Shown here in pieces: positions 9,858 through 17,701 of a DNA stretch of 36,446 nucleotides. A program made the position numbers and the translations under genes. The stretch covers positions 1 to 36,446 of the forward strand of contig JAJFHT010000422.1 in NCBI GenBank assembly GCA_021775495.1, given 5' to 3'. The DNA is from Hyphomicrobiales bacterium. GTDB lineage: Bacteria > Pseudomonadota > Alphaproteobacteria > Rhizobiales > Rhizobiaceae. Positions within the stretch are counted from its first letter, which is position 1. Every line of letters starts with the position of its first letter. The notes beneath the pieces are model-generated. The model ran no database searches. It had not been told where the DNA came from and saw only the letters and a list, made by a program, of their open reading frames with translations.

Positions 9858-10313
9858 GTGGACCGTATCGATCATGCCATTCTGGCGGAGTTGCAGCGCA
9901 ATGCCCGACTCAAAACCACCGACCTGGCCGAGAAGGTCGGGCTTTCCGCGACACCCTGTGCCCGGCGCATTGCGGCACTGGAGAACGACGGTGTCATCAA
10001 ACGCTATGCTGCGGTGGTCGAGCAAAGCAAGGTTGGCCTGCCCGTCAGCATCTTCGTATCGGTGGCGCTGAAAGAGCAATCAGCCCGGCTGATTTCGGAT
10101 TTCGAGGCCAGTATCGCAAATTTCGAAGAGGTGATGGAGTGCTACCTGATGACCGGATCGCAGGATTTTTTGCTGCGAATCGTTGCCGCTGACCTGCATT
10201 CCTATGAGCGCTTCCTGCAGGACAAGCTGACCCAATTGCCGAATTTGGCTTCCATTCGCTCGCGATTTGCCTTGCGTCAATCGGTTCAGCGGTCGGCGCT
10301 GCCGACCGCATAG
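9858..10313 (+). CDS. bkdR: Lrp/AsnC family transcriptional regulator, probable BkdR
   Basis: This 151-residue protein has an N-terminal helix-turn-helix (DRIDHAILAELQRNARLKTT, then LAEKVGLSATPCARRIAALE) and a C-terminal RAM ligand-binding/dimer domain (about 65-140, including VMECYLMTGSQDFLLRIVAADL). Position and size match BkdR, which in Pseudomonas and rhizobia senses branched-chain amino acids and activates the divergent bkd operon. The frame is open from a TTG at 9843, but the GTG at 9858 lies nine bases after GGAG and starts the conserved VDRIDHAIL, so it is preferred. Regulation of the bkd operon and of itself is inferred from divergence and from the inverted repeat in the intergenic region. 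Confidence 0.88.
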   Translation: MDRIDHAILAELQRNARLKTTDLAEKVGLSATPCARRIAALENDGVIKRYAAVVEQSKVGLPVSIFVSVALKEQSARLISDFEASIANFEEVMECYLMTGSQDFLLRIVAADLHSYERFLQDKLTQLPNLASIRSRFALRQSVQRSALPTA

Positions 10314-10319
10314 CATCTG

Positions 10320-11354
10320 TCAACCGCCGGTGACACTCATGTGCCGCTGTACCGCAGGGCGCCTGGTATTCCGGTCGATGATAAAGTCATGCCCTTTGGG
10401 TTTGCGCCCAATGGCCTCGTCGATGGTCTCAGAAACCAGTTCATTGCCTTCCGAAGCGCGCAGGGGCGCACGCAGGTCAGCGGCATCATCCTGACCAAGA
10501 CACATATACAAGGTTCCGGTGCAAGTCAGCCGGACCCGGTTGCAGCTTTCGCAGAAATTATGGGTCATTGGCGTGATAAAACCGAGGCGTCCGCCGGTTT
10601 CTTCAACCTTCACATAACGTGCTGGACCGCCGGTCTTGTAGGGGATGTCCGTCAGCACAAACTGGCGTTCAAGCTCGGCACGCAATTGGGAAAGCGGAAG
10701 ATACTGATCGGTCCGGTCGGCGTCGATCTCACCCATAGGCATCGTCTCGATCACCGTCATATCCATACCGCGCCCATGTGCCCAGCGCATCATCTCGGGA
10801 AGTTCGGCATCGTTAAAGCCCTTCAATGCGACCGCATTGATCTTGATCTGCAATCCAGCCTTTTCCGCCGCTTCGATTCCCTGCATCACACGGTCCAGCT
10901 TACCCCATCGGGTAATGTCGTGGAACTTGTCGGGGTCAAGCGTATCCATAGACACATTGATGCGTTTGACGCCGCAATCGGCCAGTTCGTCGGCAAAGCG
11001 GACCAGTTGCGAGCCATTGGTCGTCAGGGTCAGTTCCTCAAGCGCGCCTGATCGCAGATGACGCGAAAGCTGCCGGATGAAATGCATGATATTCTTGCGG
11101 ACAAGCGGTTCGCCGCCGGTCAGGCGCAATTTGCGCACGCCTTTTTCAACAAAAACCGTACAGAGGCGATCCAGTTCCTCAAGGGTCAAAAGGTCTTTTT
11201 TGGGAAGAAACGTCATGTCTTCCGCCATGCAGTATACACAGCGAAAGTCGCATCGATCCGTGACCGATACCCGAAGATAGGAAATAGCCCTTCCAAACGG
11301 GTCGATCATCGATGCACCCAAATCCGGTGCGGCAGTGAGGTCGTAGTTGTCCAC
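10320..11354 (-). CDS. moaA: GTP 3',8-cyclase MoaA (molybdenum cofactor biosynthesis)
   Basis: This radical SAM enzyme carries out the first step of molybdopterin synthesis, converting GTP to 3',8-cyclo-GTP. It has the N-terminal 4Fe-4S motif CDFRCVYC (Cys 35, 39, 42 with this start), [13 protein letters not shown], the GTP-binding region, the C-terminal cluster Cys-x2-Cys-x13-Cys ([18 protein letters not shown]) and the terminal Gly-Gly (SVTGG) essential in this family. The frame is open to an ATG at 11423. GTG 11354 is preferred because GAGAAGG lies eight bases before it and because a perfect palindrome occupies 11390-11410, which looks regulatory. An ATG at 11309 starting [13 protein letters not shown] is a shorter alternative. 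No other moa genes lie nearby. Confidence 0.93.
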   Translation of the reverse strand: MDNYDLTAAPDLGASMIDPFGRAISYLRVSVTDRCDFRCVYCMAEDMTFLPKKDLLTLEELDRLCTVFVEKGVRKLRLTGGEPLVRKNIMHFIRQLSRHLRSGALEELTLTTNGSQLVRFADELADCGVKRINVSMDTLDPDKFHDITRWGKLDRVMQGIEAAEKAGLQIKINAVALKGFNDAELPEMMRWAHGRGMDMTVIETMPMGEIDADRTDQYLPLSQLRAELERQFVLTDIPYKTGGPARYVKVEETGGRLGFITPMTHNFCESCNRVRLTCTGTLYMCLGQDDAADLRAPLRASEGNELVSETIDEAIGRKPKGHDFIIDRNTRRPAVQRHMSVTGG

Positions 11355-11389
11355 GAGTGTGACCTTCTCTATTTGAATGCCTAACTTCG

Positions 11390-11410
11390 TGACGTCGATG
11401 TACGACGTCA
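11390..11410. promoter_or_regulatory. Perfect 8-bp-arm palindrome between moaA and the DUF971 gene
   Basis: TGACGTCG (11390-11397) and CGACGTCA (11403-11410) are exact reverse complements with a five-base centre. The element lies 36 bases before the preferred moaA start and 55 bases before the divergent DUF971 gene. The symmetry and size fit a dimeric repressor or activator site. It does not resemble a ModE or molybdenum-cofactor riboswitch element that I can recall, so the regulator is unknown. Confidence 0.45.
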
Positions 11411-11464
11411 AGACCAAAATCATTGATCGAGCGCAATCGGACGCAAAGAATTGGAGAACATGTC

Positions 11465-11845
11465 ATGGCCGAAACAGCTTGGCCGACTGAAATGCGGGTA
11501 TCGCCGGCGCGCGACACGCTGAATATCCGCTTCGACAGCGGTGAACAGTTTGAACTCAGCGCGGAAATGTTGCGGGTGTTATCGCCAAGTGCCGAAGTGC
11601 AGGGGCATTCCCCGGAACAGCGCGTCACGGTTGGCGGAAAAAGCAGTGTACGGATCGAACAGATGGTGCCGACTGGCAATTATGCCGTGCGCATAGCCTT
11701 TGATGACGGTCATGATACCGGAATTTTTACCTGGGTCTATCTCGCGCAACTCGGCCGTGAGAAAGACCGGCGCTGGTCAGAATATCTCGAAGAACTGGCC
11801 CAAAAGGGGCTCGACAGGGAACTGCCCGGAACCGCCCGCGCTTAG
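11465..11845 (+). CDS. DUF971 (gamma-butyrobetaine hydroxylase-like N-terminal) domain protein
   Basis: This small protein of 126 residues consists almost wholly of one DUF971 domain: WPTEMRVSPARDTLNIRFDSG, then FELSAEMLRVLSPSAEVQGH, and near the end the diagnostic VPTGNYAVRIAFDDGHDTGIF followed by WVYLAQLG. This domain occurs at the N terminus of carnitine-pathway hydroxylases and as a stand-alone protein in many proteobacteria, where links to iron-sulfur or cofactor biology have been proposed but not settled. ATG 11465 follows GGAGA at a good distance; the longer open frame from 11423 has no such site. It is divergent from moaA, with the palindrome between them, and is followed 46 bases later by the FMN-binding protein gene. 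Confidence 0.85.
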   Translation: MAETAWPTEMRVSPARDTLNIRFDSGEQFELSAEMLRVLSPSAEVQGHSPEQRVTVGGKSSVRIEQMVPTGNYAVRIAFDDGHDTGIFTWVYLAQLGREKDRRWSEYLEELAQKGLDRELPGTARA

Positions 11846-11891
11846 GGTCAGGCCCTTAATCTACAAAGCTGATATGGGGATCTGAAAGAAC

Positions 11892-12503
11892 ATGACAACG
11901 ATTGGCACCATTGAGGAACTGGAAGCGCTCTATGGTCTTCCGAAACAGGCATCGCTCGTCAAGGAAACAGACCGGATAACTCCACAATACCGCAGATTGA
12001 TCGAAGCCTCACCGTTTGTCGCGCTCGCAACTTCGGGTCCGGAAGGTTTGGATTGCTCGCCACGAGGCGATCCGTCCGGCTGTGTTCGCATATATGACGA
12101 CCAGACGTTGATGATGCCGGACAGGCGCGGCAATAATCGGATCGATAGCCTGCGCAATATCGTTCGTGACCCTCGGATCGGCCTGCTGTTTCTGATCCCA
12201 GGCAGCGGCACGACGTTGCGGATCAACGGGCAGGCCCGGCTCTCAAACGATCCAGAACTGCTGCAGTCTTTCGCCGTCTCTGAAAAGGCGCCGCGCAGCG
12301 TGATCATCATCACTATCGGTTCGATCTATTTTCAATGCGCACGTGCCGTTCTACGAGCCGGGCTCTGGAATCCCGAACGCCATGTCAACCCGACAGACCT
12401 GCCCACTCCTGGGCAGATTCTGGCTGAAATGAGCGACAATGCGGTTGGCGGTGCTGACTATGACGACGAATGGAACAGCCGCGCCGAAAAAACGATGTGG
12501 TGA
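11892..12503 (+). CDS. Pyridoxamine 5'-phosphate oxidase family FMN-binding protein
   Basis: This 203-residue split-barrel flavoprotein has a PNPOx-like domain at about 30-160: FVALATSGPEGLDCSPRGDPSG, then LMMPDRRGNNRIDSLRNI, then RIGLLFLIPGSGTTLRINGQARL and IFFQCARA-like IYFQCARAVLRAGLW. The RRGNNRIDSL stretch is the phosphate and flavin contact region of the MSMEG_1061-like subgroup. True pyridoxamine oxidase is unlikely because the family C-terminal signature is not present. It may reduce or oxidise small molecules with FMN or F420; the substrate is not known. It is probably cotranscribed with the DUF971 gene and converges on the small L,D-transpeptidase gene, with 12 bases between the stops. 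Confidence 0.85.
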   Translation: MTTIGTIEELEALYGLPKQASLVKETDRITPQYRRLIEASPFVALATSGPEGLDCSPRGDPSGCVRIYDDQTLMMPDRRGNNRIDSLRNIVRDPRIGLLFLIPGSGTTLRINGQARLSNDPELLQSFAVSEKAPRSVIIITIGSIYFQCARAVLRAGLWNPERHVNPTDLPTPGQILAEMSDNAVGGADYDDEWNSRAEKTMW

Positions 12504-12515
12504 ATGTTCGGCTGT

Positions 12516-13148
12516 TTATCGCCGGACAATGACCCTGGTACCGACACCGACCTTCTCATAGAGATGCGAGACATCGTCATTCGCCATGCGGATGCAACCC
12601 GACGACATCGCCTGTCCGATGGTCCAAGGCTGGTTCGTGCCGTGAATACGGTAGAGGCTGGAGCCGATGTAGAGCGCACGTGCGCCAAGTGGATTGTTCG
12701 GTCCGCCGGGCATGTGAGCCGGCAGCTTGCGGCCCTTTTTGGCTTCCCGCCGGATCATCTGAGGTGGAGGGGTCCAGCCCGGCCACTCGGCCTTGCGCGA
12801 TATCCGGTCGCGGCCCTGCCAGGTGAATCCGGTTCGGCCGACACCGACGCCGTACTTGATCGCCCGGCCGTTGCCCAGTGTGTAGTAGAGCCGCCGCTCG
12901 GATGTATCGATGATGATGGTGCCCTTCGCATGGTTCTCTGCAAAGCGCACTGTTTTCCGTTTGATCGGAGATTTGTTCGACCGGTAGTTTTTGCGCCCGG
13001 TGCCGCGGGTCAACTCAACGCGCGTTACCAGTTTTTGTTTTTTCGTATCGTAGACAAAATCCGATTCCGCGTGTGCGCCGGATTGCGGCGCAGCCACTGC
13101 AAAGGCAATGGTCATGGCAATTGGAAGAAGAAGACGTTTAAACACCAC
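12516..13148 (-). CDS. Small periplasmic L,D-transpeptidase (YkuD/ErfK family)
   Basis: This 210-residue protein has an N-terminal signal peptide (residues 1-27, LLLPIAMTIAFAVAA then AHA). A basic linker follows, and then a YkuD domain from about residue 75 with the catalytic motif YRIHG (His 169) and SSGCIRM (Cys 185). Such enzymes crosslink peptidoglycan stem peptides 3-3 or attach proteins to them in the periplasm. The start is GTG 13148; a later ATG (MTIAFAVAAP) would shorten the signal peptide. A second, larger L,D-transpeptidase lies at 15267, so two family members flank the fumarase gene. A long open frame on the opposite strand here is a shadow. Confidence 0.93.
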   Translation of the reverse strand: MVFKRLLLPIAMTIAFAVAAPQSGAHAESDFVYDTKKQKLVTRVELTRGTGRKNYRSNKSPIKRKTVRFAENHAKGTIIIDTSERRLYYTLGNGRAIKYGVGVGRTGFTWQGRDRISRKAEWPGWTPPPQMIRREAKKGRKLPAHMPGGPNNPLGARALYIGSSLYRIHGTNQPWTIGQAMSSGCIRMANDDVSHLYEKVGVGTRVIVRR

Positions 13149-13285
13149 CCAAATTCCCCATTCTGAAATGAGCCGAATTCACCAATGCACCATTAGGAGG
13201 TGCATTCCAAGGATGTCAATTATTGCTACTTCCGGTAACGGAAAGGTTATCAACAGATAGCTGTTTCGGAAAGGTCGTTACGGAA

Positions 13286-14896
13286 TCAGCCAAGGTTCAA
13301 CTCCTTGAAAAAGTCGTTCCCCTTGTCGTCGATGACGACGAAAGCGGGAAAATCTTCCACTTCTATCCGCCAGATAGCCTCCATCCCGAGCTCCGGATAT
13401 TCGACGACCTCGACTTTCTTGATGCAATCCTTTGCCAGTCGCGCGGCCGGTCCGCCGATCGATCCGAGGTAAAAGCCGCCATGGGCTTTGCAGGCCTCGC
13501 GAACCTGCCTGGAGCGGTTGCCTTTTGCCAGCATGACCATTGAACCGCCAAAGGACTGAAACTGATCGACATAGGAATCCATGCGGCCGGCGGTTGTCGG
13601 ACCGAAGGAGCCGGAAGCATAACCTTCCGGTGTCTTTGCCGGTCCGGCATAGTAGATCGGGTGATTCTTGAAATAGTCCGGCATTTGCTCTCCGGCTTCC
13701 AGCCGGGCGCGGATCTTGGCGTGCGCGAGATCGCGGGCGACAATAATCGGCCCGCTGAGCGACAGTTGGGTCTTGACCGGGTGCCTGCCGAGTTCTGTCA
13801 GTATTTCCGACATCGGACGCGTGAGGTCGATCTGCACCACACCGTGTGACAAAGCCGCTTCATCGATGTCCGGCATGTAGCGGGCCGGATTTGCTTCCAA
13901 TTGCTCAAGGAAGATGCCGTCTTTGGTTATCCTGCCCAGCGCCTGCCGGTCTGCGGAACAGGAAACGCCAAGGCCGATCGGCAGTGAGGCACCGTGGCGC
14001 GGAAGCCGGATCACCCTGACATCGTGGCAGAAATATTTGCCGCCGAACTGGGCACCGACCCCGAGCGATTGTGTCAGTTTGTGGATTTCTGCTTCCATCT
14101 CGTGATCGCGGAATGCGTGGCCGGATTGCGAACCCGAGGAGGGGAGCCCGTCGAGATAACGCGTGGACGCCAGCTTTACGGTCTTGAGGTTCATTTCCGC
14201 CGATGTGCCGCCGATAACCACCGCGAGGTGATAGGGCGGGCAGGCGGCGGTCCCGAGCGTCAGTATTTTCTCTTTCAGGAATTCGACAAGCCGGTCGTGG
14301 GTGAGCAGAGACGGTGTGCCCTGATACAAGAATGTCTTGTTGGCCGATCCGCCGCCCTTGGCGACAAACAGGAAATCATAACTGTCCTCGCCATCCTCAT
14401 AGATATCGATCTGAGCCGGCAGATTGTCCTTGGTGTTTTTTTCCTCAAACATGGAAATCGGGGCAAGCTGCGAGTATCGCAGGTTCTTCTTTTCATACGC
14501 GTCTTTCACACCGGCTCCGAGCGACGTGGCATCTCCACCCTCGGTCCAGACGCGCCGGCCCTTTTTTGCCATGATGATGGCGGTTCCAGTGTCCTGGCAC
14601 ATGGGCAGAACACCGCCTGCGGCGATGTTGGCGTTCTTGAGCAGATCATAGGCGACAAAACGGTCATTGTCGGTTGCCTCGGGATCCTCCAGAATGCTGG
14701 CCAGCTGTTCCAGGTGTCCGGGGCGCAGCAAGTGGTTTATGTCGGAAAACGCAGCCTCTGCGAGGAGGCGCAATCCGTCCACATCGACGCTGAGTATCTC
14801 CTGACCCTTGAAGCTGTCGGTTGAGACATAGTCACCGGACAGTTTCCGATAGGGCGCTTCGGTTTTTTCGAGTGGAAACAGGGCGTCGGCCATCAT
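13286..14896 (-). CDS. fumA: Fumarate hydratase class I (iron-sulfur)
   Basis: This 536-residue class I fumarase, an oxygen-sensitive 4Fe-4S enzyme, interconverts fumarate and malate in the citric acid cycle. The alpha part contains [20 protein letters not shown] with a cluster cysteine, [18 protein letters not shown] with the second and [16 protein letters not shown] with the third. The C-terminal beta part contains [20 protein letters not shown], then [17 protein letters not shown] and GIGGP-like [13 protein letters not shown]. The length is that of fused-type FumA/FumB. Two ATGs are adjacent (14896 and 14893); the second has the better distance to AGGAG. No terminator is obvious in the 137 bp that follow. 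It is probably a housekeeping gene, though it could also consume fumarate from the catabolic locus downstream. Confidence 0.95.
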   Translation of the reverse strand: MMADALFPLEKTEAPYRKLSGDYVSTDSFKGQEILSVDVDGLRLLAEAAFSDINHLLRPGHLEQLASILEDPEATDNDRFVAYDLLKNANIAAGGVLPMCQDTGTAIIMAKKGRRVWTEGGDATSLGAGVKDAYEKKNLRYSQLAPISMFEEKNTKDNLPAQIDIYEDGEDSYDFLFVAKGGGSANKTFLYQGTPSLLTHDRLVEFLKEKILTLGTAACPPYHLAVVIGGTSAEMNLKTVKLASTRYLDGLPSSGSQSGHAFRDHEMEAEIHKLTQSLGVGAQFGGKYFCHDVRVIRLPRHGASLPIGLGVSCSADRQALGRITKDGIFLEQLEANPARYMPDIDEAALSHGVVQIDLTRPMSEILTELGRHPVKTQLSLSGPIIVARDLAHAKIRARLEAGEQMPDYFKNHPIYYAGPAKTPEGYASGSFGPTTAGRMDSYVDQFQSFGGSMVMLAKGNRSRQVREACKAHGGFYLGSIGGPAARLAKDCIKKVEVVEYPELGMEAIWRIEVEDFPAFVVIDDKGNDFFKELNLG

Positions 14897-15266
14897 TCAA
14901 CTCCTGATGGATTACGTGCAAATCGGATGTTATCTTTTAGCCGGAATACCCGGCACTGCAAATTGCTGAAGACATCGAAGGTTCCAGGCGGGTCGGACTC
15001 AGCGGCTTTCTGTCTTGGTTCACAGGCCGTTAAGGATTCTGCCATTTTTTGACTGCACAAAGTCGTGAACACCAGCGTTGGTTCAATTTGCTTAACGTGA
15101 TTGATCAAATTGTCTATAGTCTGCGTGACGTGTTTCACAGATGCGGATTTCCGAGTCGGTTGCGTGGCTCAAATGATCCGCTGGGCGCTTCGGTGGTGGG
15201 TGTTGTGGTGTACCCTTGAACGAACCAATGTTCACCGGGAAGAAAATATCGGGTTGTGATTGAGAA
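14897..15266. other. 370-bp divergent intergenic region between fumA and the large L,D-transpeptidase gene
   Basis: The region serves two divergent genes. It contains the palindrome TTGATCAA at about 15101 in an AT-rich stretch and a plausible plus-strand promoter (listed separately). The half next to fumA has an 81-codon minus-strand frame without a ribosome-binding site or recognisable motif, which I do not call. No repeat, RNA gene or mobile element was recognised. Confidence 0.5.
15092..15120 (+). promoter_or_regulatory. Candidate sigma-70 type promoter for the large L,D-transpeptidase gene
   Basis: TTAACG (15092-15097) and TATAGT (15115-15120) are 17 bases apart, matching the vegetative consensus at four and five of six positions. 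It would give a leader of about 140 bases before the ATG at 15267. Only motif similarity supports it. Confidence 0.35.
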
Positions 15267-17129
15267 ATGCGAATAATGTCAGGTAATACTCTCCGTGTGG
15301 CCGCCGCAATATCGGCGTCGATGTTCGTTTTCGGAACGGCAAGCGAGGCTTATTCAGCCAATCTATTCGACATGTTGTTCGGCGGAAACCGGCTGAACAG
15401 AAGCCGCGTCATCAAACCCGACGTCCGGTTGAAGACGAATAAACGGAAGGTCGTCAAACGGGTTCGGATCAGTAGCCCGAAATACTACACCTACAAAACC
15501 GACAAGATGGTCCGGGTGAATTTTGCCGGTGTTGTCGCTTCCAAGGCCGAAACATCGTTGTTGCCGACCCTGGACAATGATTATTTTGACGAAGCCGTCG
15601 ATGCTTTGGCTGCTTATTCCCTGACAGCCGACAAGCAGATCGCCGCGGCACTTGAAAAATATTATACGGAAAACCGCTCGTTCATCTGGATCAGCGGCCA
15701 TCACCCGAACGGCAAGGCCGAGGCGGCACTTGCAGTGCTTGCCGACGCTGACAATTGGGGATTGGTGGCCAATGAATATCTGGTTGACTCCCCTGAAGGC
15801 GCGTTCTCCATGGACGACATTCCTTCCCGTCTGACGCAACTCATCCGATTCGAGATGACGATGTCGGCTCGGGTTTTGCGTTATGCGCATGACGCCCGGC
15901 AGGGCAGGGTGGATCCGAACCGTCTGAGCGGATACCACGACCTGCCACGCAAGGATGTGAGCTTACCCAGTGTCTTGGGTGCCTTGGCTGATTCCGAAGA
16001 TGTCGGTGAATTTCTGACGTCTCTGCATCCATCCAATGAGCGGTTTGCCGCGTTGCGGGCCGAACTGGCAGCTGTCCGTGCGGATGAGGAAGACGAGATT
16101 GTCATTGACCTTTCAACTTTTGTGAAACCTGGCCGGACGCATGCTGAGTTTCCAAAGGTCCTGGCGGCGATCAGGAAACATGCGACGCCTGAGTTTCTGG
16201 AAGAACATGGCGAGTTGCTCACCACCCATGAAGGCAACGAGCTCTACGCCCCGGAACTGGTCGGATTGATAAAAGCCGCACAGAAACAGCACGGGGTAGG
16301 CGCGGACGGTATTGTTGGACGACGCACCGTAAATGCCCTGAGTGGCGATTCCAAAGCCGGCCGGTTGGACCGCGTGTTGCTCGCCATGGAGCGTTTGCGC
16401 TGGCTGCCGTCAAACCTCGGCAAAACGCATGTTCTGATCAACCAGCCGGGATACCGGGTTTCATTCAATTCGGATGGCACGGAAAAGTTGTCGATGCGGG
16501 TTGTGGTTGGCAAAAAGGCAAATCAGACAAGCTTCTTCCACGATGAGATCGAAAGAGTGGTTTACAATCCGTACTGGGGTGTTCCGCAATCGATCATCGT
16601 CAACGAAATGCTTCCACGCCTGATACGCGACCCGGGTTACCTCGATCGAGCCGGCTATGAGGTGACCAATGCCAGGGGCAAACGGATATCCTCCAGAGCC
16701 GTTAACTGGGGCGCTTATGGGTCGAGAGTCCCGTTCAACGTGCGGCAGAAGCCAAGCGCCAAGAACGCCTTGGGTGAACTGAAAATATTGTTCCCGAACA
16801 AACATGCGATCTACATGCACGACACTCCTTCAAAGAGCCTGTTCAAGAAGGATATTCGGGCGTTCAGTCACGGCTGTGTACGGCTTGAAAAGCCGCGAGA
16901 GATGGCCGCAGCGGTGCTCGGAGTGTCAACCAGCGACATCGCGAGCAGGCTGAAGAACGGGCATTCGACGGAGGAATTGCGGGCAAGGATTCCAGTCTAT
17001 GTTGCCTATTTCACTGCGTGGCCGGCAACTTCGGGCGAAGTCAATTATTATGAAGACATCTACGGGCGTGATGTTCACTTGAAGAAGGCTGTCGCGGCTG
17101 TTGAAGCAATCCGCAGACCCGGCAGTTAG
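15267..17129 (+). CDS. Large L,D-transpeptidase with peptidoglycan-binding domain (YcbB/LdtD-like)
   Basis: This 620-residue protein has a signal peptide (1-30, RVAAAISASMFVFGTASEAYSA). A basic region (KTNKRKVVKRVRISS) and an alpha-helical scaffold domain follow (about 75-290), with WISGHHPNGKAEAALAVLADA as in YcbB-type enzymes. A peptidoglycan-binding type 1 domain (about 331-359, LIKAAQKQHGVGADGIVGRR) precedes the YkuD catalytic domain (about 386-550), whose motif SHGCVRLEKP places His 535 and Cys 537 in the active site. Between binding and catalytic domains is the WLPSNLGKTHVLINQPGYRV strand typical of this class. It forms 3-3 crosslinks in the periplasm. The ATG at 15267 fits the signal peptide. 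The stop overlaps by three bases the end of a small minus-strand frame. Confidence 0.93.
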   Translation: MRIMSGNTLRVAAAISASMFVFGTASEAYSANLFDMLFGGNRLNRSRVIKPDVRLKTNKRKVVKRVRISSPKYYTYKTDKMVRVNFAGVVASKAETSLLPTLDNDYFDEAVDALAAYSLTADKQIAAALEKYYTENRSFIWISGHHPNGKAEAALAVLADADNWGLVANEYLVDSPEGAFSMDDIPSRLTQLIRFEMTMSARVLRYAHDARQGRVDPNRLSGYHDLPRKDVSLPSVLGALADSEDVGEFLTSLHPSNERFAALRAELAAVRADEEDEIVIDLSTFVKPGRTHAEFPKVLAAIRKHATPEFLEEHGELLTTHEGNELYAPELVGLIKAAQKQHGVGADGIVGRRTVNALSGDSKAGRLDRVLLAMERLRWLPSNLGKTHVLINQPGYRVSFNSDGTEKLSMRVVVGKKANQTSFFHDEIERVVYNPYWGVPQSIIVNEMLPRLIRDPGYLDRAGYEVTNARGKRISSRAVNWGAYGSRVPFNVRQKPSAKNALGELKILFPNKHAIYMHDTPSKSLFKKDIRAFSHGCVRLEKPREMAAAVLGVSTSDIASRLKNGHSTEELRARIPVYVAYFTAWPATSGEVNYYEDIYGRDVHLKKAVAAVEAIRRPGS

Positions 17130-17302
17130 TTCTGCGCCTGCTCAAATTTCCAGCCGGCTTCGAAGCCGTGCTTCGTCATCAGCCGCGGGGCCGTTGGGTC
17201 CGGGCCGATGCTGTTGACGGGCATGGTAGTCTGAACCACGGGGTGTCGCGGCAACTCGTGATGCATCGCGAACAGAGCCGTTGACGAGTGATGACGTGCC
17301 AT
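17126..17302 (-). CDS. Possible small protein of unknown function
   Basis: A 58-residue frame starts MARHHSSTALFAMHHEL and ends FEAGWKFEQAQN, with its stop overlapping the end of the large L,D-transpeptidase gene. The third codon positions in this part are strongly G or C (roughly three quarters), as in neighbouring real genes, whereas the same frame further upstream (to 17554) loses this bias and runs into the acyl carrier protein gene. The product is rich in His, Pro and Met and matches no family I recognise. No clear ribosome-binding site precedes the ATG. It may be a real small gene or a degraded end of an older one. The remaining 144 bp to the acyl carrier protein gene hold nothing I can name. 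Confidence 0.35.
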   Translation of the reverse strand: MARHHSSTALFAMHHELPRHPVVQTTMPVNSIGPDPTAPRLMTKHGFEAGWKFEQAQN

Positions 17303-17446
17303 GCGATTGAGTGTTTTTTCACTGACCGTACCGAGATTTTGGTAAGGATCACGACAATAGTTGGCAATTCCCGATGCCGTAAGCTCTTGCTTGCAGTTTC
17401 CGCAATCTGCGGAATCGGAAGGCCATTGACCGTTATGGGGTAATTG

Positions 17447-17701
17447 ATGAGCGAGTCCCTTTCCAACGACATTATTGGGCTTATCGCCGAGCACACCGAA
17501 TTGGAGGCAGCGGATATTAAGCTCGATACCGAACTGGACAGTCTCGGTATTCACTCGCTTGAGCTTGTCGAGATAATCATGGACATTGAGGAGAAATACG
17601 ATGTCGAGATTGAACTGGATGCCGCCACCGCATCCGATTCGATCAAGACGATCGGGGACATTATCTCCGAGGCGGAGAAGCTGGTAAAAGGTGAAACCTG
17701 A
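17447..17701 (+). CDS. Acyl carrier protein, NodF-like
   Basis: This 84-residue acidic four-helix protein carries the growing acyl chain on phosphopantetheine. The attachment serine is Ser 37 in LGIHSLELVEIIMDIEE; the usual Asp-Ser-Leu is His-Ser-Leu here, a notable change. The spacing (LDSLGIHSLEL) and the following helix resemble NodF and other specialised carriers more than housekeeping AcpP or the long-chain carrier AcpXL. TTG 17444 is one codon upstream, but ATG 17447 after GGGG is the natural start. Its TGA abuts the ketosynthase ATG, so the two are cotranscribed and probably partners. It may serve synthesis of an unusual fatty acyl group rather than membrane lipid synthesis. Confidence 0.88.
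   Translation: MSESLSNDIIGLIAEHTELEAADIKLDTELDSLGIHSLELVEIIMDIEEKYDVEIELDAATASDSIKTIGDIISEAEKLVKGET

Noticed and set aside
12504-13166. A 220-codon plus-strand open frame opposite the small L,D-transpeptidase gene
   Set aside because: The minus strand encodes a complete transpeptidase with signal peptide and catalytic motif; the plus-strand product has no recognisable features and is a shadow of high-GC coding DNA.
13205-13285. Small symmetric TTCCGGTAACGGAA downstream of fumA as a terminator
   Set aside because: The stem is only five base pairs and no T run follows on the transcribed strand.
13994-14824. A 276-codon plus-strand open frame opposite fumA
   Set aside because: It is fully antisense to a well-conserved fumarase and shows no motifs or plausible start site.
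14893-15138. An 81-codon minus-strand frame upstream of fumA
   Set aside because: No ribosome-binding site or family features were seen, it overlaps the fumA start, and the region fits a divergent promoter better.
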